Assembly: GCF_029893965.1 (NCBI RefSeq) | Contig: NZ_JARXXP010000002.1 | Location: 558,001 to 622,000, forward strand | Direction: 5' to 3' | Source of the DNA: Paenibacillus sp. PastM-3 | Lineage (GTDB): Bacteria; Bacillota; Bacilli; Paenibacillales; Paenibacillaceae | DNA length: 64,000 bases | Shown: piece after piece, positions 15,730-25,003 of the stretch | How positions within the stretch are numbered: the first letter of the stretch is position 1 | How the letters are laid out: every line of letters begins with the position of its first letter | The notes under the pieces: model-generated | The model's input: only the letters and a program-made list of their open reading frames with translations | Databases searched by the model: none | Told to the model about the DNA's origin: nothing | Made by a program: the position numbers and the translations under genes

Positions 15730-16773
15730 ATGATGAATTATGAAGTGCATTTTAAAAAACACTTTCTGGATCGCTTCTCTTTTCTTCAAACTAAAGAGAT
15801 ATATGTGTTTGGCGCAGGGTACATGGGAAGACTAGTCGTCGAAAATTTATTGCTTCTAGGCTTAAGCGTACAAAAGATTATTGATAACGATGCTTCAAAA
15901 TACAATAGTGTTATCGAAGAAATTTCTATATGCTCTTTGGAAGAATTCATTCAATTAAAGTCACAGAATGCTTTTATTATTCTAGCAATAGAAAAATATC
16001 AAGAAGTAATTAAGCAATTGGAGGATGCCGGTATTTCAAGATTCATCTATGAATCTGTTTATGAGACGATTTATAATGAAACAATTGAAGCAAACACTCA
16101 GCTTGAGCAGGTACTTAATGAGTTACTCAAAAGAGAATACAGAGATATTAACCTCCAGATGCAAAAGGAAGCATTAGTAGAAACTGCCCAGTTTGTCGCG
16201 GATAATATGTTTGATGTTAAACAATATGATGACAGATCTATTTTGATCCGCGATATACTGAGCGAGCCAAGAATTAATGGGTCCTATCTTGAGTTTGGAG
16301 TCTTTAAAGGTAATTCTATTAATTATATTTCTTCATTGCTTCCCTCCGAAACAGTGTATGGATTTGATTCATTTGAAGGATTACCTGAATTTTGGTTTCC
16401 CGGTTTTGAAAAAGGCACCTTTAATTCTCAGGGAATCCTCCCAGAAGTTAATTCCAATGTTCAATTAGTCAAAGGTTGGTTTGATGAGACTATCCCCCAA
16501 TTCTTGACCAAGCATAGTCAAAATTGCGCTTTTATTCATATCGACTGTGATTTATACTCGTCAACAAAAACGATATTCAATGAGTTAAAGCATCTCATCG
16601 TTAGTGGAACTATTATTTTGTTTGATGAATATTTTAATTATGTTACCTGGAAAAATGCAGAGCATAAAGCATTTATGGAGTTTATAGAAGAAACCGGATT
16701 TAGCTTTGAATACATTGGTTTTGTTTCAAAAATTTCTCCAGGGCAAGTAGCCGTGAGGATCACCAGTACTTAG
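15730..16773 (+). CDS. TylF/MycF-like SAM-dependent methyltransferase with N-terminal Rossmann domain
   Basis: The 347-residue protein has two parts. Residues 1-130 form a nucleotide-binding-like Rossmann domain (IYVFGAGYMGRLVVENLL and KIIDNDASKY) as found in front of several sugar-modifying methyltransferases. Residues 160-347 match the macrocin-O-methyltransferase TylF group: YLEFGVFKGNSINYI (SAM motif I), VYGFDSFEGLPEFW, KGWFDETIP and IHIDCDLYSSTKTIF with the metal-binding Asp residues. Such enzymes methylate sugar hydroxyls of antibiotics or surface glycans. It stands alone between a terminator on each side, with no glycosyltransferase nearby, and its codon use is markedly more AT-rich than its neighbours, which suggests transfer. 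The ATG pair at 15730 follows AGAGG by 6 nt. Confidence 0.85.
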   Translation: MMNYEVHFKKHFLDRFSFLQTKEIYVFGAGYMGRLVVENLLLLGLSVQKIIDNDASKYNSVIEEISICSLEEFIQLKSQNAFIILAIEKYQEVIKQLEDAGISRFIYESVYETIYNETIEANTQLEQVLNELLKREYRDINLQMQKEALVETAQFVADNMFDVKQYDDRSILIRDILSEPRINGSYLEFGVFKGNSINYISSLLPSETVYGFDSFEGLPEFWFPGFEKGTFNSQGILPEVNSNVQLVKGWFDETIPQFLTKHSQNCAFIHIDCDLYSSTKTIFNELKHLIVSGTIILFDEYFNYVTWKNAEHKAFMEFIEETGFSFEYIGFVSKISPGQVAVRITST

Positions 16774-16817
16774 GAGTTAAGATTTCGTTTCACTCCATCA
16801 TATCCCGCCCAACGCCA

Positions 16818-16858
16818 AAACACCCCGCAGACCGCTCTCGCGGCTGCAGGGTGTTTTT
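16818..16858 (+). terminator. intrinsic terminator after the methyltransferase
   Basis: AACACCCCGCAG pairs with CTGCAGGGTGTT (with one mismatch), with an inner CCGC/GCGG stem, followed by five T. It lies 45 nt after the methyltransferase stop and just before the convergent CxxH/CxxC gene. Confidence 0.8.
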
Positions 16859-16874
16859 ACAATGACAGCAGTCC

Positions 16875-17042
16875 TTAGACCACCAGATATTCCGCATTCT
16901 TCTCACATTCCGCACATTTCGCCGGCGGGTCCCAGTCCGAGAATTCGGTCTCCTTCAGATCCACAACATCCGGTGCATCCTCGTACTCGTCCACAAATCT
17001 GTCGATGGCCAGCTCAACGTGTTCCTTACATACTACATACAT
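16875..17042 (-). CDS. CxxH/CxxC zinc-ribbon-like small protein (BA_5709 family)
   Basis: The 55-residue protein starts at the ATG at 17042 (MYVVCKEHVELAIDRFVDEY) and ends at 16875. It has a CxxH pair at residues 5-8 (CKEH) and a CxxC pair at residues 43-46 (CAEC), which together could bind one zinc ion, plus the conserved FSDWDPPAKC linker and the LVV C-terminus. This matches the small CxxH/CxxC family of Bacillus and Paenibacillus, which is usually found next to rlmH/htrA. Function is unknown. A purine-rich AAAGGGATG lies upstream. The gene is easily missed because of its size. Confidence 0.82.
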   Translation of the reverse strand: MYVVCKEHVELAIDRFVDEYEDAPDVVDLKETEFSDWDPPAKCAECEKNAEYLVV

Positions 17043-17145
17043 TCAATCAAGCATCCCTTTCTGTGCCGCTGCGGCGTATACTTCTACTATTGTTCTACCA
17101 CACTTCCCCGTAAAAAGGAACCTTCCGCCGCGCAAAAATCCTCGC

Positions 17146-18924
17146 TTACTCCGCTCCCGCAAATTTCCCTATATCTCCGGCAATCAGCTGGAGCGCATCC
17201 CGCCAAAAAGCCAAAGAATGTACATCAATATCCATCAGCCTGGCGGCATCGGCAATATTCCGTGTGCTGGAGGCTGAGAGGAACTGCTCGTACCGGCTGA
17301 CGAACGCCTGCCCCTGCTTTTTATATTGTGCATACAGCCCTTTGGAGAACAGCAGCCCGAACGAATACGGGAAGTTGAGAAACTCATTGCCTGACATATA
17401 ATATCCGGCCTTACTGATCCATTGGTAGGGATGAATCGAGTCCGGCAGTACACTTTCACCGTAAGCAGCGGTCATTGAATCCAGCATCAATGCGTTTAAC
17501 TCATCCACGGACAGATTGCCGGATTGTCTGCGCTCATACAAACTGCTCTCGAAGCAATAACGCGCATAGAAATCAACAATATAATACCCGGCATCCGCCA
17601 GACTCCGCTCCAGAATGGCTGCCGCTTCACCAGCCGGGGCACTCTGCAGCAGCTCACCGCTGATCAGACTCTCGCAAAAGATCGACGCCGTCTCGGCAAC
17701 CGGCACCGGATAATCCGTATTGACCATACTCTGCCCGGCAAGCCGGCTGCTATGGTAAGCATGCCCGATCTCATGCGCCAGCACGCTCACATCTATATAA
17801 TTACCGTGGAAGCTGGTAATCATCCGGCTCTCCCCGATCGGGAAGATATCAACGCACATCCCGAAGCTTCCTTTGCCGGTGCGCGGTTCGGCATCGATCC
17901 AGCGCTGTTCGAACACCTTTTGTGCAAAAGTGCCCAGCTCCGCACTAAACCTGCTAAAGCCGGAGACAATCATCGCCTGCGCCTGCTCATAAGTGACCAC
18001 ACCTGAGCATTCCCCGCCGGCAGGCGCGAATATATCATAGAACGGCAGCGCGCCGGGATGCCCCAGCAGCTCAGCCTTCTTCCTGTAATACCGGTGAAAC
18101 ACCGGCAGACTTTCCCGGATCGCCTGCAGCATTACTGCAAGCGTGGCTTCATCCATCCGCGAAGCTACCAGCACCTTATGCAGCGGCGATGTATATCCCC
18201 GCAGCTCATAGACTGCCGCCGCTTCACCGGTCACGGCATTAATGCAGGCAGCACTCTGCTCTGCTACACTTCGGCAGGCTTCACCCTCAGCCTCAGCTGC
18301 CGCTTTCCGTACGGATGCATCTGAATCATAAGCAAAATTCCGCAGATCAGCCAGTGACACACTCCGATCCTTGCCATCAACCTCAACATCTATCCACAGC
18401 GTAGACAGCGTCCGCATATACAGCCGCTCCCATGCCTTCGAACCGTTGGCCTGCATCCGGGCAATGACCGCTTCACCTTCTGCGCTTAGTAGATGCCCCG
18501 ACTTGGCTTGCAGCTCACGCAAATAGAAGCTATGCTCCGCAAGATATGCATTGTTCTGCAGACTCACCTCTAACTCCTCCGCACTGACCCCGGCCAGCCA
18601 CTTGCTGAAGCTCACCCTGGCTTCCTCCGCCCCGCTGCTAACCTCCTCCAGCTCATCCATCAGATTAACGGCTTCCGCATTGCTGCTGTCTGCGCTGAAG
18701 ACCAGCTCTGCGTAGCTGAACAAACGGAGGTAAATGCTTTTATAAGCGTTATATTGTTTCAGGAACTGCTCCATCACTCCGGAGGCATCCTGTACATTCT
18801 CTAACTGTGAGGCCGCCCATGCTGCAAGCTCCCCAGCCAATTCCTCTACATGCCTCCGGTCCCGCCGGAAGGGCTCCGACTGAAATCCGGGATAGATGCT
18901 GCTCAAATCCCATGTTAACTGCAC
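17146..18924 (-). CDS. pepF: M3-family oligoendopeptidase PepF
   Basis: The 592-residue cytosolic zinc metallopeptidase degrades oligopeptides. The active-site motif HEIGHAYHS gives the HExxH zinc ligands and catalytic Glu (about residue 378), and a downstream ETASIFCESL supplies the third ligand Glu. N-terminal DLSSIYPGF and the alpha-helical body are typical of M3B peptidases. The start is GTG at 18924: AAGGAG at 18934-18939 is 9 nt from it, whereas the upstream ATG at 18933 directly touches the site. It is divergent from the DUF2252 gene and stands as a single gene. Confidence 0.93.
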   Translation of the reverse strand: MQLTWDLSSIYPGFQSEPFRRDRRHVEELAGELAAWAASQLENVQDASGVMEQFLKQYNAYKSIYLRLFSYAELVFSADSSNAEAVNLMDELEEVSSGAEEARVSFSKWLAGVSAEELEVSLQNNAYLAEHSFYLRELQAKSGHLLSAEGEAVIARMQANGSKAWERLYMRTLSTLWIDVEVDGKDRSVSLADLRNFAYDSDASVRKAAAEAEGEACRSVAEQSAACINAVTGEAAAVYELRGYTSPLHKVLVASRMDEATLAVMLQAIRESLPVFHRYYRKKAELLGHPGALPFYDIFAPAGGECSGVVTYEQAQAMIVSGFSRFSAELGTFAQKVFEQRWIDAEPRTGKGSFGMCVDIFPIGESRMITSFHGNYIDVSVLAHEIGHAYHSSRLAGQSMVNTDYPVPVAETASIFCESLISGELLQSAPAGEAAAILERSLADAGYYIVDFYARYCFESSLYERRQSGNLSVDELNALMLDSMTAAYGESVLPDSIHPYQWISKAGYYMSGNEFLNFPYSFGLLFSKGLYAQYKKQGQAFVSRYEQFLSASSTRNIADAARLMDIDVHSLAFWRDALQLIAGDIGKFAGAE

Positions 18925-19036
18925 TTCATACATCTCCTTATCCGGTAAAAACTGATATCAGTATATCACGCTTGCCAAATTGCTAGTCTATGGAAATAAT
19001 AGATTTAGCTATATTAGCCCGAAAGGAGCATCACCC

Positions 19037-20374
19037 ATGGTTAACCAGACTATTACCGAAGGGGTTATCCGCACACGCTCGAAGCTGCGCAGAGACCTGC
19101 TGATTTCCATTCTGGACGAATTCGACGGCAGTATTATGACTTTGAACCATGTCAACCGTGCGGAGAAATACGGCAAAATGGCGCAGAGCGCGTTTTCCTT
19201 CTACCGGGGCAGTGCTTATCTGTTTTATTTTGATACGACCAGGCAGTACTTTCCGTACCACAGCGCACTGGACTGCCCGACCTGGATTCAGGGGGACCTG
19301 CATTTTGAGAATTTCGGCGCATTCCGCAGTGAGGACGGGAATATTGTCTATGATGTGAATGATTTTGACGAGGGGTATGTCGGCTCTTATCTCTATGATC
19401 TGCTGCGTATGGCGGTCAGTATTGCCCTTGTCGGCAGGCAGCTTGGCTACGGCGGGAAGGAGCAGCAGAGCTTCATTTCGGATTATGCCAAAGCTTATGC
19501 GCGGCAAATCCGTCGCTTCTGCCAGGGTAAGGATGATCCCGCTGATTATGTGGTGAACGAGGATAACGCCAAAGGCCCGGTCAAAAAGCTGCTGCGCAAG
19601 CTGGAGAAACGCCGTCGGAGCCATTTTCTGGAGAAGGTCACGGCCCATATGCAGAGCAGCAGGGTGTTCCTGGAGAATGCCGAGCTGCTGATTCCTGGTG
19701 CGGACGAGCAGGCTCAGCTGGAGCAGGCGTGGAGCTTTTACAAGCAGACAGTGGTGGCGCGCAAGCTGCAGAATGAGCATTTTCAGATTAAAGATATTGC
19801 CGTCAAACGCGGATCAGGAACGGCTTCCATCGGACTCGACCGCTATTATATTCTGATTGAGGGCGGCATGGAGCTGGAGGGCGCAGATGATCCTGTACTT
19901 GAGGTAAAAGAGGTCCGCGCACCCGTCCCGGCCTATTTCATGCCGTATTCGGAATCCTTCTGGCAGGCCTTTGCCCATCAGGGCAAACGGGTAACCGCTA
20001 CCCAGCAGGCGATGCATCACAAGGCTGACCCTTATCTCGGGTTCCTGACGATGGATGGCCGGGAATTTTACGTACGGGAGCGTTCCCCTTACAAAAAAAG
20101 ACTGAAGCTGGAGGACATCACTGATGCCGGCGAACTGACCAAAGTACTGGAGCTGATGGGCAGCCTGACCGCCAAAATGCACGCCCGGGCCGATGCCGAT
20201 GTGGACAAGGGAATTCTCGATTACCATAGCGAGCAGGAAATTGCCAGAGCCATGGGCGCAGATCCGGACGCTTTTGCCCGTTATATTGCCGAGTGGGCCT
20301 TCGGCTACGCCAATCAGGTAGAGAAGGATTACACCATGTTCAAGGATTGGGTAACCGCAGAATTCGGCCTATAA
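19037..20374 (+). CDS. DUF2252 family protein
   Basis: The 445-residue cytosolic protein matches the DUF2252 family: RAEKYGKMAQSAFSFYRGSAYLFY near the N-terminus, then WIQGDLHFENFGAFR and VYDVNDFDEGYVGSYLYDLLR (about residues 85-125). The GDLHFEN and NDFDE motifs resemble the catalytic loop (HxDxxxxN) and metal-binding Asp of aminoglycoside-phosphotransferase/kinase-like folds, so a small-molecule kinase activity is conceivable. No function has been established. The start at 19037 (MVNQTITEG) follows AAAGGAG by 9 nt and is preferred to an in-frame codon at 18980. A bidirectional terminator follows. Confidence 0.88.
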   Translation: MVNQTITEGVIRTRSKLRRDLLISILDEFDGSIMTLNHVNRAEKYGKMAQSAFSFYRGSAYLFYFDTTRQYFPYHSALDCPTWIQGDLHFENFGAFRSEDGNIVYDVNDFDEGYVGSYLYDLLRMAVSIALVGRQLGYGGKEQQSFISDYAKAYARQIRRFCQGKDDPADYVVNEDNAKGPVKKLLRKLEKRRRSHFLEKVTAHMQSSRVFLENAELLIPGADEQAQLEQAWSFYKQTVVARKLQNEHFQIKDIAVKRGSGTASIGLDRYYILIEGGMELEGADDPVLEVKEVRAPVPAYFMPYSESFWQAFAHQGKRVTATQQAMHHKADPYLGFLTMDGREFYVRERSPYKKRLKLEDITDAGELTKVLELMGSLTAKMHARADADVDKGILDYHSEQEIARAMGADPDAFARYIAEWAFGYANQVEKDYTMFKDWVTAEFGL

Positions 20375-20383
20375 ATTTGCACC

Positions 20384-20434
20384 AAAAAGGAAGCTTTCAC
20401 CGCCCGAATCCGGGCAGGAGAAGCTTCCTTTTTC
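20384..20434. terminator. bidirectional terminator between DUF2252 gene and cydC
   Basis: AAAAAGGAAGCTT (from 20385) pairs with AAGCTTCCTTTTT (to 20433), with an inner GCCCG/CGGGC stem. A and T tracts on both flanks allow it to end both convergent transcripts. Confidence 0.85.
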
Positions 20435-20442
20435 TGTATAGC

Positions 20443-22233
20443 CTATTGCTGTTCCTTGGCTTCCGCATCCAGGAACTGAACCGGCCGGTCCAGCTCATAC
20501 AGCTTGCGGTAGCGCGGCTCGCGCTCCATTAGCTCTGTATGAGTGCCGCGCATTTCCACCTGCCCGTTCTCCATAAAGATCACTTCGTCCATCTGCTCTG
20601 CACCGACCAGATGATGCGTGACCCAGAGCAGCGTCTTGCCGGCCATCGCCTCGAACATGGTGGCCAGCAGCTCGCGCTCCGTGCGCGGATCAAGGCCTAC
20701 CGTCGGCTCATCGAGCACAACCACCGGCGTATTCTGCAGCAGAATGCGGGCCAGGGCCATCCGCTGGCGTTCACCGCCGGAGAAGCGCTGGCCAGCTTCG
20801 CGTACCGGAGTATTATAACCCTCCGGCAGGGAAGAGATCAGCATATCCAGCTTAGCCAAGCTTGCTGCCTTGCGGATGTCTTCCTCCGAAGCTCCGGAAT
20901 TGCCCAGACGGATGTTGTTCGCCACCGTAGTATCGAACAGATGCGGGCTCTGGTTCAGCACAGCAATGACCTGCGGAATCTGCTCGCCGAGGGCAGAAGC
21001 TGCAACCCCGTTAATCGTTGCGGAGCCGGCAACCGGAGTAATGACACCCTGCACCATCTTGAGCAGCGTCGATTTGCCTGCTCCGCTGCGCCCGATAACG
21101 GCAACCTTCCGGCCTTGTGGAAGGTCGAGGCTCAGATTCTGAACCGACCAGGCATCATCTGTCGAATAGCGGTAGCCTGCCGATTTCAGTACAATATGGG
21201 CCAGCCCGGCAGCCTGAATGCCCCCGATTGCGGCAGCGGCTTCTTCATTAACAGCCGCCGGTGCCTGCAGCACAGTCCCCTTGGCCTCTTCTACACCGTC
21301 CAGGCGCTCCAGTGAATTCCGGTACTGCGGGATTTTCTCGACAGCCTCCGATACCGGCAGGAAAGCATCCGCTACCGGGAACACCACCAGCACGAACGCG
21401 GCAATCAGCGTACCGGCGATAGTACCGTCAGCGAATTCTCCTGCTGCCCAGTACAGCATCGACAGCACAGCCAGCCCGACTACCGCCTGTCCAATAAACA
21501 TCCGCAGACGAGCCCAGCTGCGCAGTGCCCCATCCGTACGGGCGACTTCCCGTTCATCTGCCTCGTACGATGCCACGAACTGGGCCTGCCGTCCGCTGAT
21601 CATCCAGTCGCCCATACCGAGCACGGCATCGGTCAGCTTCTGGTAGAGCCGGTTGCGCTCCTGCTTGACCTGCCGCTGGCGTCTTTGGGTGAACAACAGC
21701 GAGATTAGCGGCAGTACAACCACCAGCACCAGCATGTATAGCCCCATCAGCAGGGCGAACGCCAGATCAAAGGTGCCCAGCGCAATGATAGCTGCGGCAT
21801 AGATCAGCAGCGCAATAATACTCGGGAATACAGTACGCAGATACACGTTCTGCAGGTATTCAATGTCATCAGCCAGCATGCCGAGAATATCACCGGTGCG
21901 GAAGCGCGAAGACAGAAATAAAGCCTGCGGCTCCAGAATGTTGTAGAGACGGGTGCGCATTTTGGACAGGATGCGCAGAATCGTATCATGTCCGACCAGA
22001 CGCTCCACATAATGGATAACGGCACGGCTCGTCCCGAAGGTGCGCACACCGACAATTGGCACATAGACCATCAGGATATTTTCCGGCGGAATGGAAGACT
22101 TCGAAATCAGGAAGCCCGAGGTGTACATCAGGGACGAGGCTGAGAAGATCGTCAGCGCACCCAGAAATATAATCAGCACAAACCGCCAGAAATAACTGGA
22201 GGCATAAGGAGCAAACCATCCTTCACGTTTCAA
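20443..22233 (-). CDS. cydC: thiol reductant ABC exporter subunit CydC
   Basis: The 596-residue half-transporter has an N-terminal six-helix exporter domain (about 1-320) and a C-terminal ATPase with Walker A GRSGAGKST, signature FSGGERQRMALAR and Walker B VVVLDEPTVGLD. With CydD it forms the heterodimer that in Escherichia coli exports glutathione and cysteine and is needed for cytochrome bd assembly. The gene overlaps the cydD stop by four bases (ATGA), so translation is coupled. It is the last gene of the cydABCD operon, and a terminator follows at once. Confidence 0.94.
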   Translation of the reverse strand: MKREGWFAPYASSYFWRFVLIIFLGALTIFSASSLMYTSGFLISKSSIPPENILMVYVPIVGVRTFGTSRAVIHYVERLVGHDTILRILSKMRTRLYNILEPQALFLSSRFRTGDILGMLADDIEYLQNVYLRTVFPSIIALLIYAAAIIALGTFDLAFALLMGLYMLVLVVVLPLISLLFTQRRQRQVKQERNRLYQKLTDAVLGMGDWMISGRQAQFVASYEADEREVARTDGALRSWARLRMFIGQAVVGLAVLSMLYWAAGEFADGTIAGTLIAAFVLVVFPVADAFLPVSEAVEKIPQYRNSLERLDGVEEAKGTVLQAPAAVNEEAAAAIGGIQAAGLAHIVLKSAGYRYSTDDAWSVQNLSLDLPQGRKVAVIGRSGAGKSTLLKMVQGVITPVAGSATINGVAASALGEQIPQVIAVLNQSPHLFDTTVANNIRLGNSGASEEDIRKAASLAKLDMLISSLPEGYNTPVREAGQRFSGGERQRMALARILLQNTPVVVLDEPTVGLDPRTERELLATMFEAMAGKTLLWVTHHLVGAEQMDEVIFMENGQVEMRGTHTELMEREPRYRKLYELDRPVQFLDAEAKEQQ

Positions 22234-23987
22234 TGGATTCCCTCCAGTTGACTTTGAATAAGCCCGTAATAAGCACCCCGGCGCCGGATCAGCTCAAGGT
22301 GTGTGCCGACCTCCGCCACCCGGCCTTGCTGCATGACAACAATCAGATCCATATCGATCATCCAGTGCAGCCGGTGAGTCGCCAGGAATACCAGCTTCCC
22401 TTCAAACAGCGGAAGCATCGTCTCCTTGAGTTCATACTCTGTCTCAATATCAAGATGCGCTGTCGGCTCATCGAGCAGCATAACTGGACGGCTGCTGAGC
22501 AGCGCGCGGGCAAGTGCAATACGCTGCTCCTGCCCGCCGCTGACCGACCGTCCGCCGCCCCCGATCATTTCGTTTAACCCTTCCGGGAATGACGCGGCAA
22601 GCTGCGATAAGCCTGCAGCCTTTACTACTTCAGCTATATCCTCAAGCGTTGCCTCCGGGTAATAGAAACGCACGTTATCGGCAAGCGTCCCGCTAAAGAT
22701 ATAAGGACGCTGCGGGATATAGGCAGTCTGTCTGCGCCATGCTTCATCAGTCAGCGCACTGACGCGGTTTCCGTTAATGACCAGACTCCCGGAGGTAGGA
22801 TGCAGGAATCCGCCCAGAATATCGACCAGCGTTGATTTGCCGGCCCCGCTCTCCCCGATAATGCCGATCTTGGCAGCGCCGGTAAATGCAAGGTTCACCC
22901 CTGCCAGCGACGGGATTCCGTCTGCTGCATATTGAACGCCGATTCCTTCAAGTGTAAGAGTACTATCCGGCTTCCAGCTGAATGCCCCTGCTTGCAGCGG
23001 CTGCGCAGCAGTCTGTCCGTCAGCCGAAACCGGCTCTGCCTTCACAGTCTCGCGGTCAATGATATCCTTCATCGCTTCTCCGGCTTCCTTGCCGTCCAGC
23101 GTAGCATGGAAGTCAGCACCGACCAGCCGGACCGGCAGGAAATATTCCGGTGCCAGAATCAGAATAGTCAGCCCCGTAACCAGGGTCATCTCTTCATTGA
23201 TCAGCCGCAGACCCAGGCTTACAGCGACAGATGCTACAGATAACATCGTGAAGAAATCGAGCGCAAACGATGAGAGAAACGCAACGCGAAGCGTACGCAT
23301 CGTTGCCGAGCGGTACCGGTCGCTGACCGTAGCTATACTTTCACTATGGCTGCGGCTGCGTCCGAGAAATTTTAGCGTCTCCAGCCCGCGCAGCGAATCG
23401 ACAAAATGATTGGACAATGTCCGGTAGGACTTTAACTGCCGGTCCATCTGCTTGCGTGCGGTCATCCCGATCAGAATCATAAAGATAATAATAATCGGCA
23501 TCGTCAGGGTCAGGATGACCCCGCTTGATGTATCAAGCCAGTAGATATAGGCCAGCAGCAGCCATGGTGTAATGCCCATCCCAACCATCCGCGGAATAAT
23601 CAGCTCCAGATACGTACGGAACTTGGTCACTCCTTCAAGTACAATTGTAACCAGTGTTCCCGTTCCCCGGTCGCCAGCCAGCCTTGGTCCCAGCTGGAAC
23701 AGCTTATCCATCATTTGTCTCCGCATACTGCTGCCCGTGGTCTCCGCGAAGCGGTAGGAGACGCGGCTCATCAGCATGGCACAGGCATGACGCACAAGAA
23801 ACGCAAGAAGGAACAAGAGCATTCTTGCCCCTTGTTCCTTCAGCGGTTCTCCCGCAAATAGCGCCGAGACAGCTTCTGCCAGCGACTTGGCCAGCAGAAG
23901 AATGGACAGGCTTTGCACCAGGGTAAGGAAGCCAACGATCAGAAAGACCGGCTTAACTCCATTATACCCAAGCAAATTTTTATCCAT
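22230..23987 (-). CDS. cydD: thiol reductant ABC exporter subunit CydD
   Basis: The 585-residue partner of CydC has an exporter membrane domain (about 1-310) and an ATPase domain with Walker A GESGAGKST, signature VSGGQEQRIALARALL and Walker B VMLLDEPTAHLD. It acts in the cytoplasmic membrane in the supply of reductant needed to insert haem into cytochrome bd. The ATG at 23987 shares one base with the cydB stop (TAATG) and the 3' end overlaps cydC, as is usual in Firmicute cydABCD operons. Confidence 0.94.
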   Translation of the reverse strand: MDKNLLGYNGVKPVFLIVGFLTLVQSLSILLLAKSLAEAVSALFAGEPLKEQGARMLLFLLAFLVRHACAMLMSRVSYRFAETTGSSMRRQMMDKLFQLGPRLAGDRGTGTLVTIVLEGVTKFRTYLELIIPRMVGMGITPWLLLAYIYWLDTSSGVILTLTMPIIIIFMILIGMTARKQMDRQLKSYRTLSNHFVDSLRGLETLKFLGRSRSHSESIATVSDRYRSATMRTLRVAFLSSFALDFFTMLSVASVAVSLGLRLINEEMTLVTGLTILILAPEYFLPVRLVGADFHATLDGKEAGEAMKDIIDRETVKAEPVSADGQTAAQPLQAGAFSWKPDSTLTLEGIGVQYAADGIPSLAGVNLAFTGAAKIGIIGESGAGKSTLVDILGGFLHPTSGSLVINGNRVSALTDEAWRRQTAYIPQRPYIFSGTLADNVRFYYPEATLEDIAEVVKAAGLSQLAASFPEGLNEMIGGGGRSVSGGQEQRIALARALLSSRPVMLLDEPTAHLDIETEYELKETMLPLFEGKLVFLATHRLHWMIDMDLIVVMQQGRVAEVGTHLELIRRRGAYYGLIQSQLEGIH

Positions 23988-25003
23988 TAGTATTCAAGAT
24001 GCTCCTTCTCGTGAACCCGTTTGTGGAAGATAAAATAGCTCCAGATCTGATAACCAAGCACGAACGGCAGCAGCGTCAGCGCTACAATGGTCATTACCTT
24101 AAGTGAGTAGTGGCCGGATGCAGCATTTGTAATAGTCAGGCTGAATGCCGAATCAATCGAGCTGATCATGACCCGCGGGAACAAGCCCACGAAGACGGAC
24201 AGTACGGACAATGCCATTACAGCTCCGGTCATTCCGAACGCCCAGCCGTCTTTCTTCTTGCTCATGAAATAACCGGAGAGCACGTAAGCGGCAATTCCCA
24301 GAATGACAAGAATCATCAGCACCGTTCCGCGCTGTTCAAAGATATCTGTCATGAAATAAGTCATAGTAACGAAAGCCACCAGCAGCACTGCCAGCGGAAT
24401 CAGCAGCAGCTGTCCCAGTTTGCGGGCCCGTACCTGCAGATCGCCAGCCGTACGCAGGGTAGTAAACATAAGTCCATGCACCAGGCAGAGCATTACAACA
24501 GTAATACCCGCTACTACCGTATAAGGATTAACGATATCGAAGAATCCGGCATACATCTGCATGTCGCCGTCAATCGGCAGCCCCTTAATGAAGCTGGCGA
24601 ACACAACGGCAAGCAGGAACGGCGGCAGGAAGCTGCCGAAGAAAATGCAGACATCCCAGGTTTTTTTCCAGCCTAGCGAATCCCGTTTGCCTCTGAATTC
24701 AAAGGCGACCCCGCGGGCAATCAGCGCCAGCAGCGCGAATACGAACGGAATATAGAATCCGCTGAACAGCGTGGCATACCAGTTCGGGAAGGCAGCGAAC
24801 ATCGCTCCGGCACCTGTAAGCAGCCATACTTCATTCGCATCCCAGAAAGGTCCGATCGAGTTAATCAGCAGACGGCGTTCTGTATCATTTTTGGCCAGAA
24901 TCTGCGTTTCCATGCCTACACCGAAGTCGAAGCCCTCCAGGAAGAAAAAACCGATAAACAGGACCGCAATCAGCACAAACCACAATTCATTAAGAGAAAG
25001 CAT
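23987..25003 (-). CDS. cydB: cytochrome bd ubiquinol/menaquinol oxidase subunit II
   Basis: The 338-residue membrane protein with about eight helices is subunit II of the bd-type quinol oxidase. It has the family start LNELWFVLIAVLFIGFFFLEGFDFGVG and WDANEVWLLTGAGAMFAAFP. The start at 25003 is chosen over one 42 nt upstream because GGAGGG sits 8 nt before it. It overlaps the end of cydA by 14 bases and shares a base with cydD, so the four genes form one translationally linked operon. Confidence 0.95.
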   Translation of the reverse strand: MLSLNELWFVLIAVLFIGFFFLEGFDFGVGMETQILAKNDTERRLLINSIGPFWDANEVWLLTGAGAMFAAFPNWYATLFSGFYIPFVFALLALIARGVAFEFRGKRDSLGWKKTWDVCIFFGSFLPPFLLAVVFASFIKGLPIDGDMQMYAGFFDIVNPYTVVAGITVVMLCLVHGLMFTTLRTAGDLQVRARKLGQLLLIPLAVLLVAFVTMTYFMTDIFEQRGTVLMILVILGIAAYVLSGYFMSKKKDGWAFGMTGAVMALSVLSVFVGLFPRVMISSIDSAFSLTITNAASGHYSLKVMTIVALTLLPFVLGYQIWSYFIFHKRVHEKEHLEY

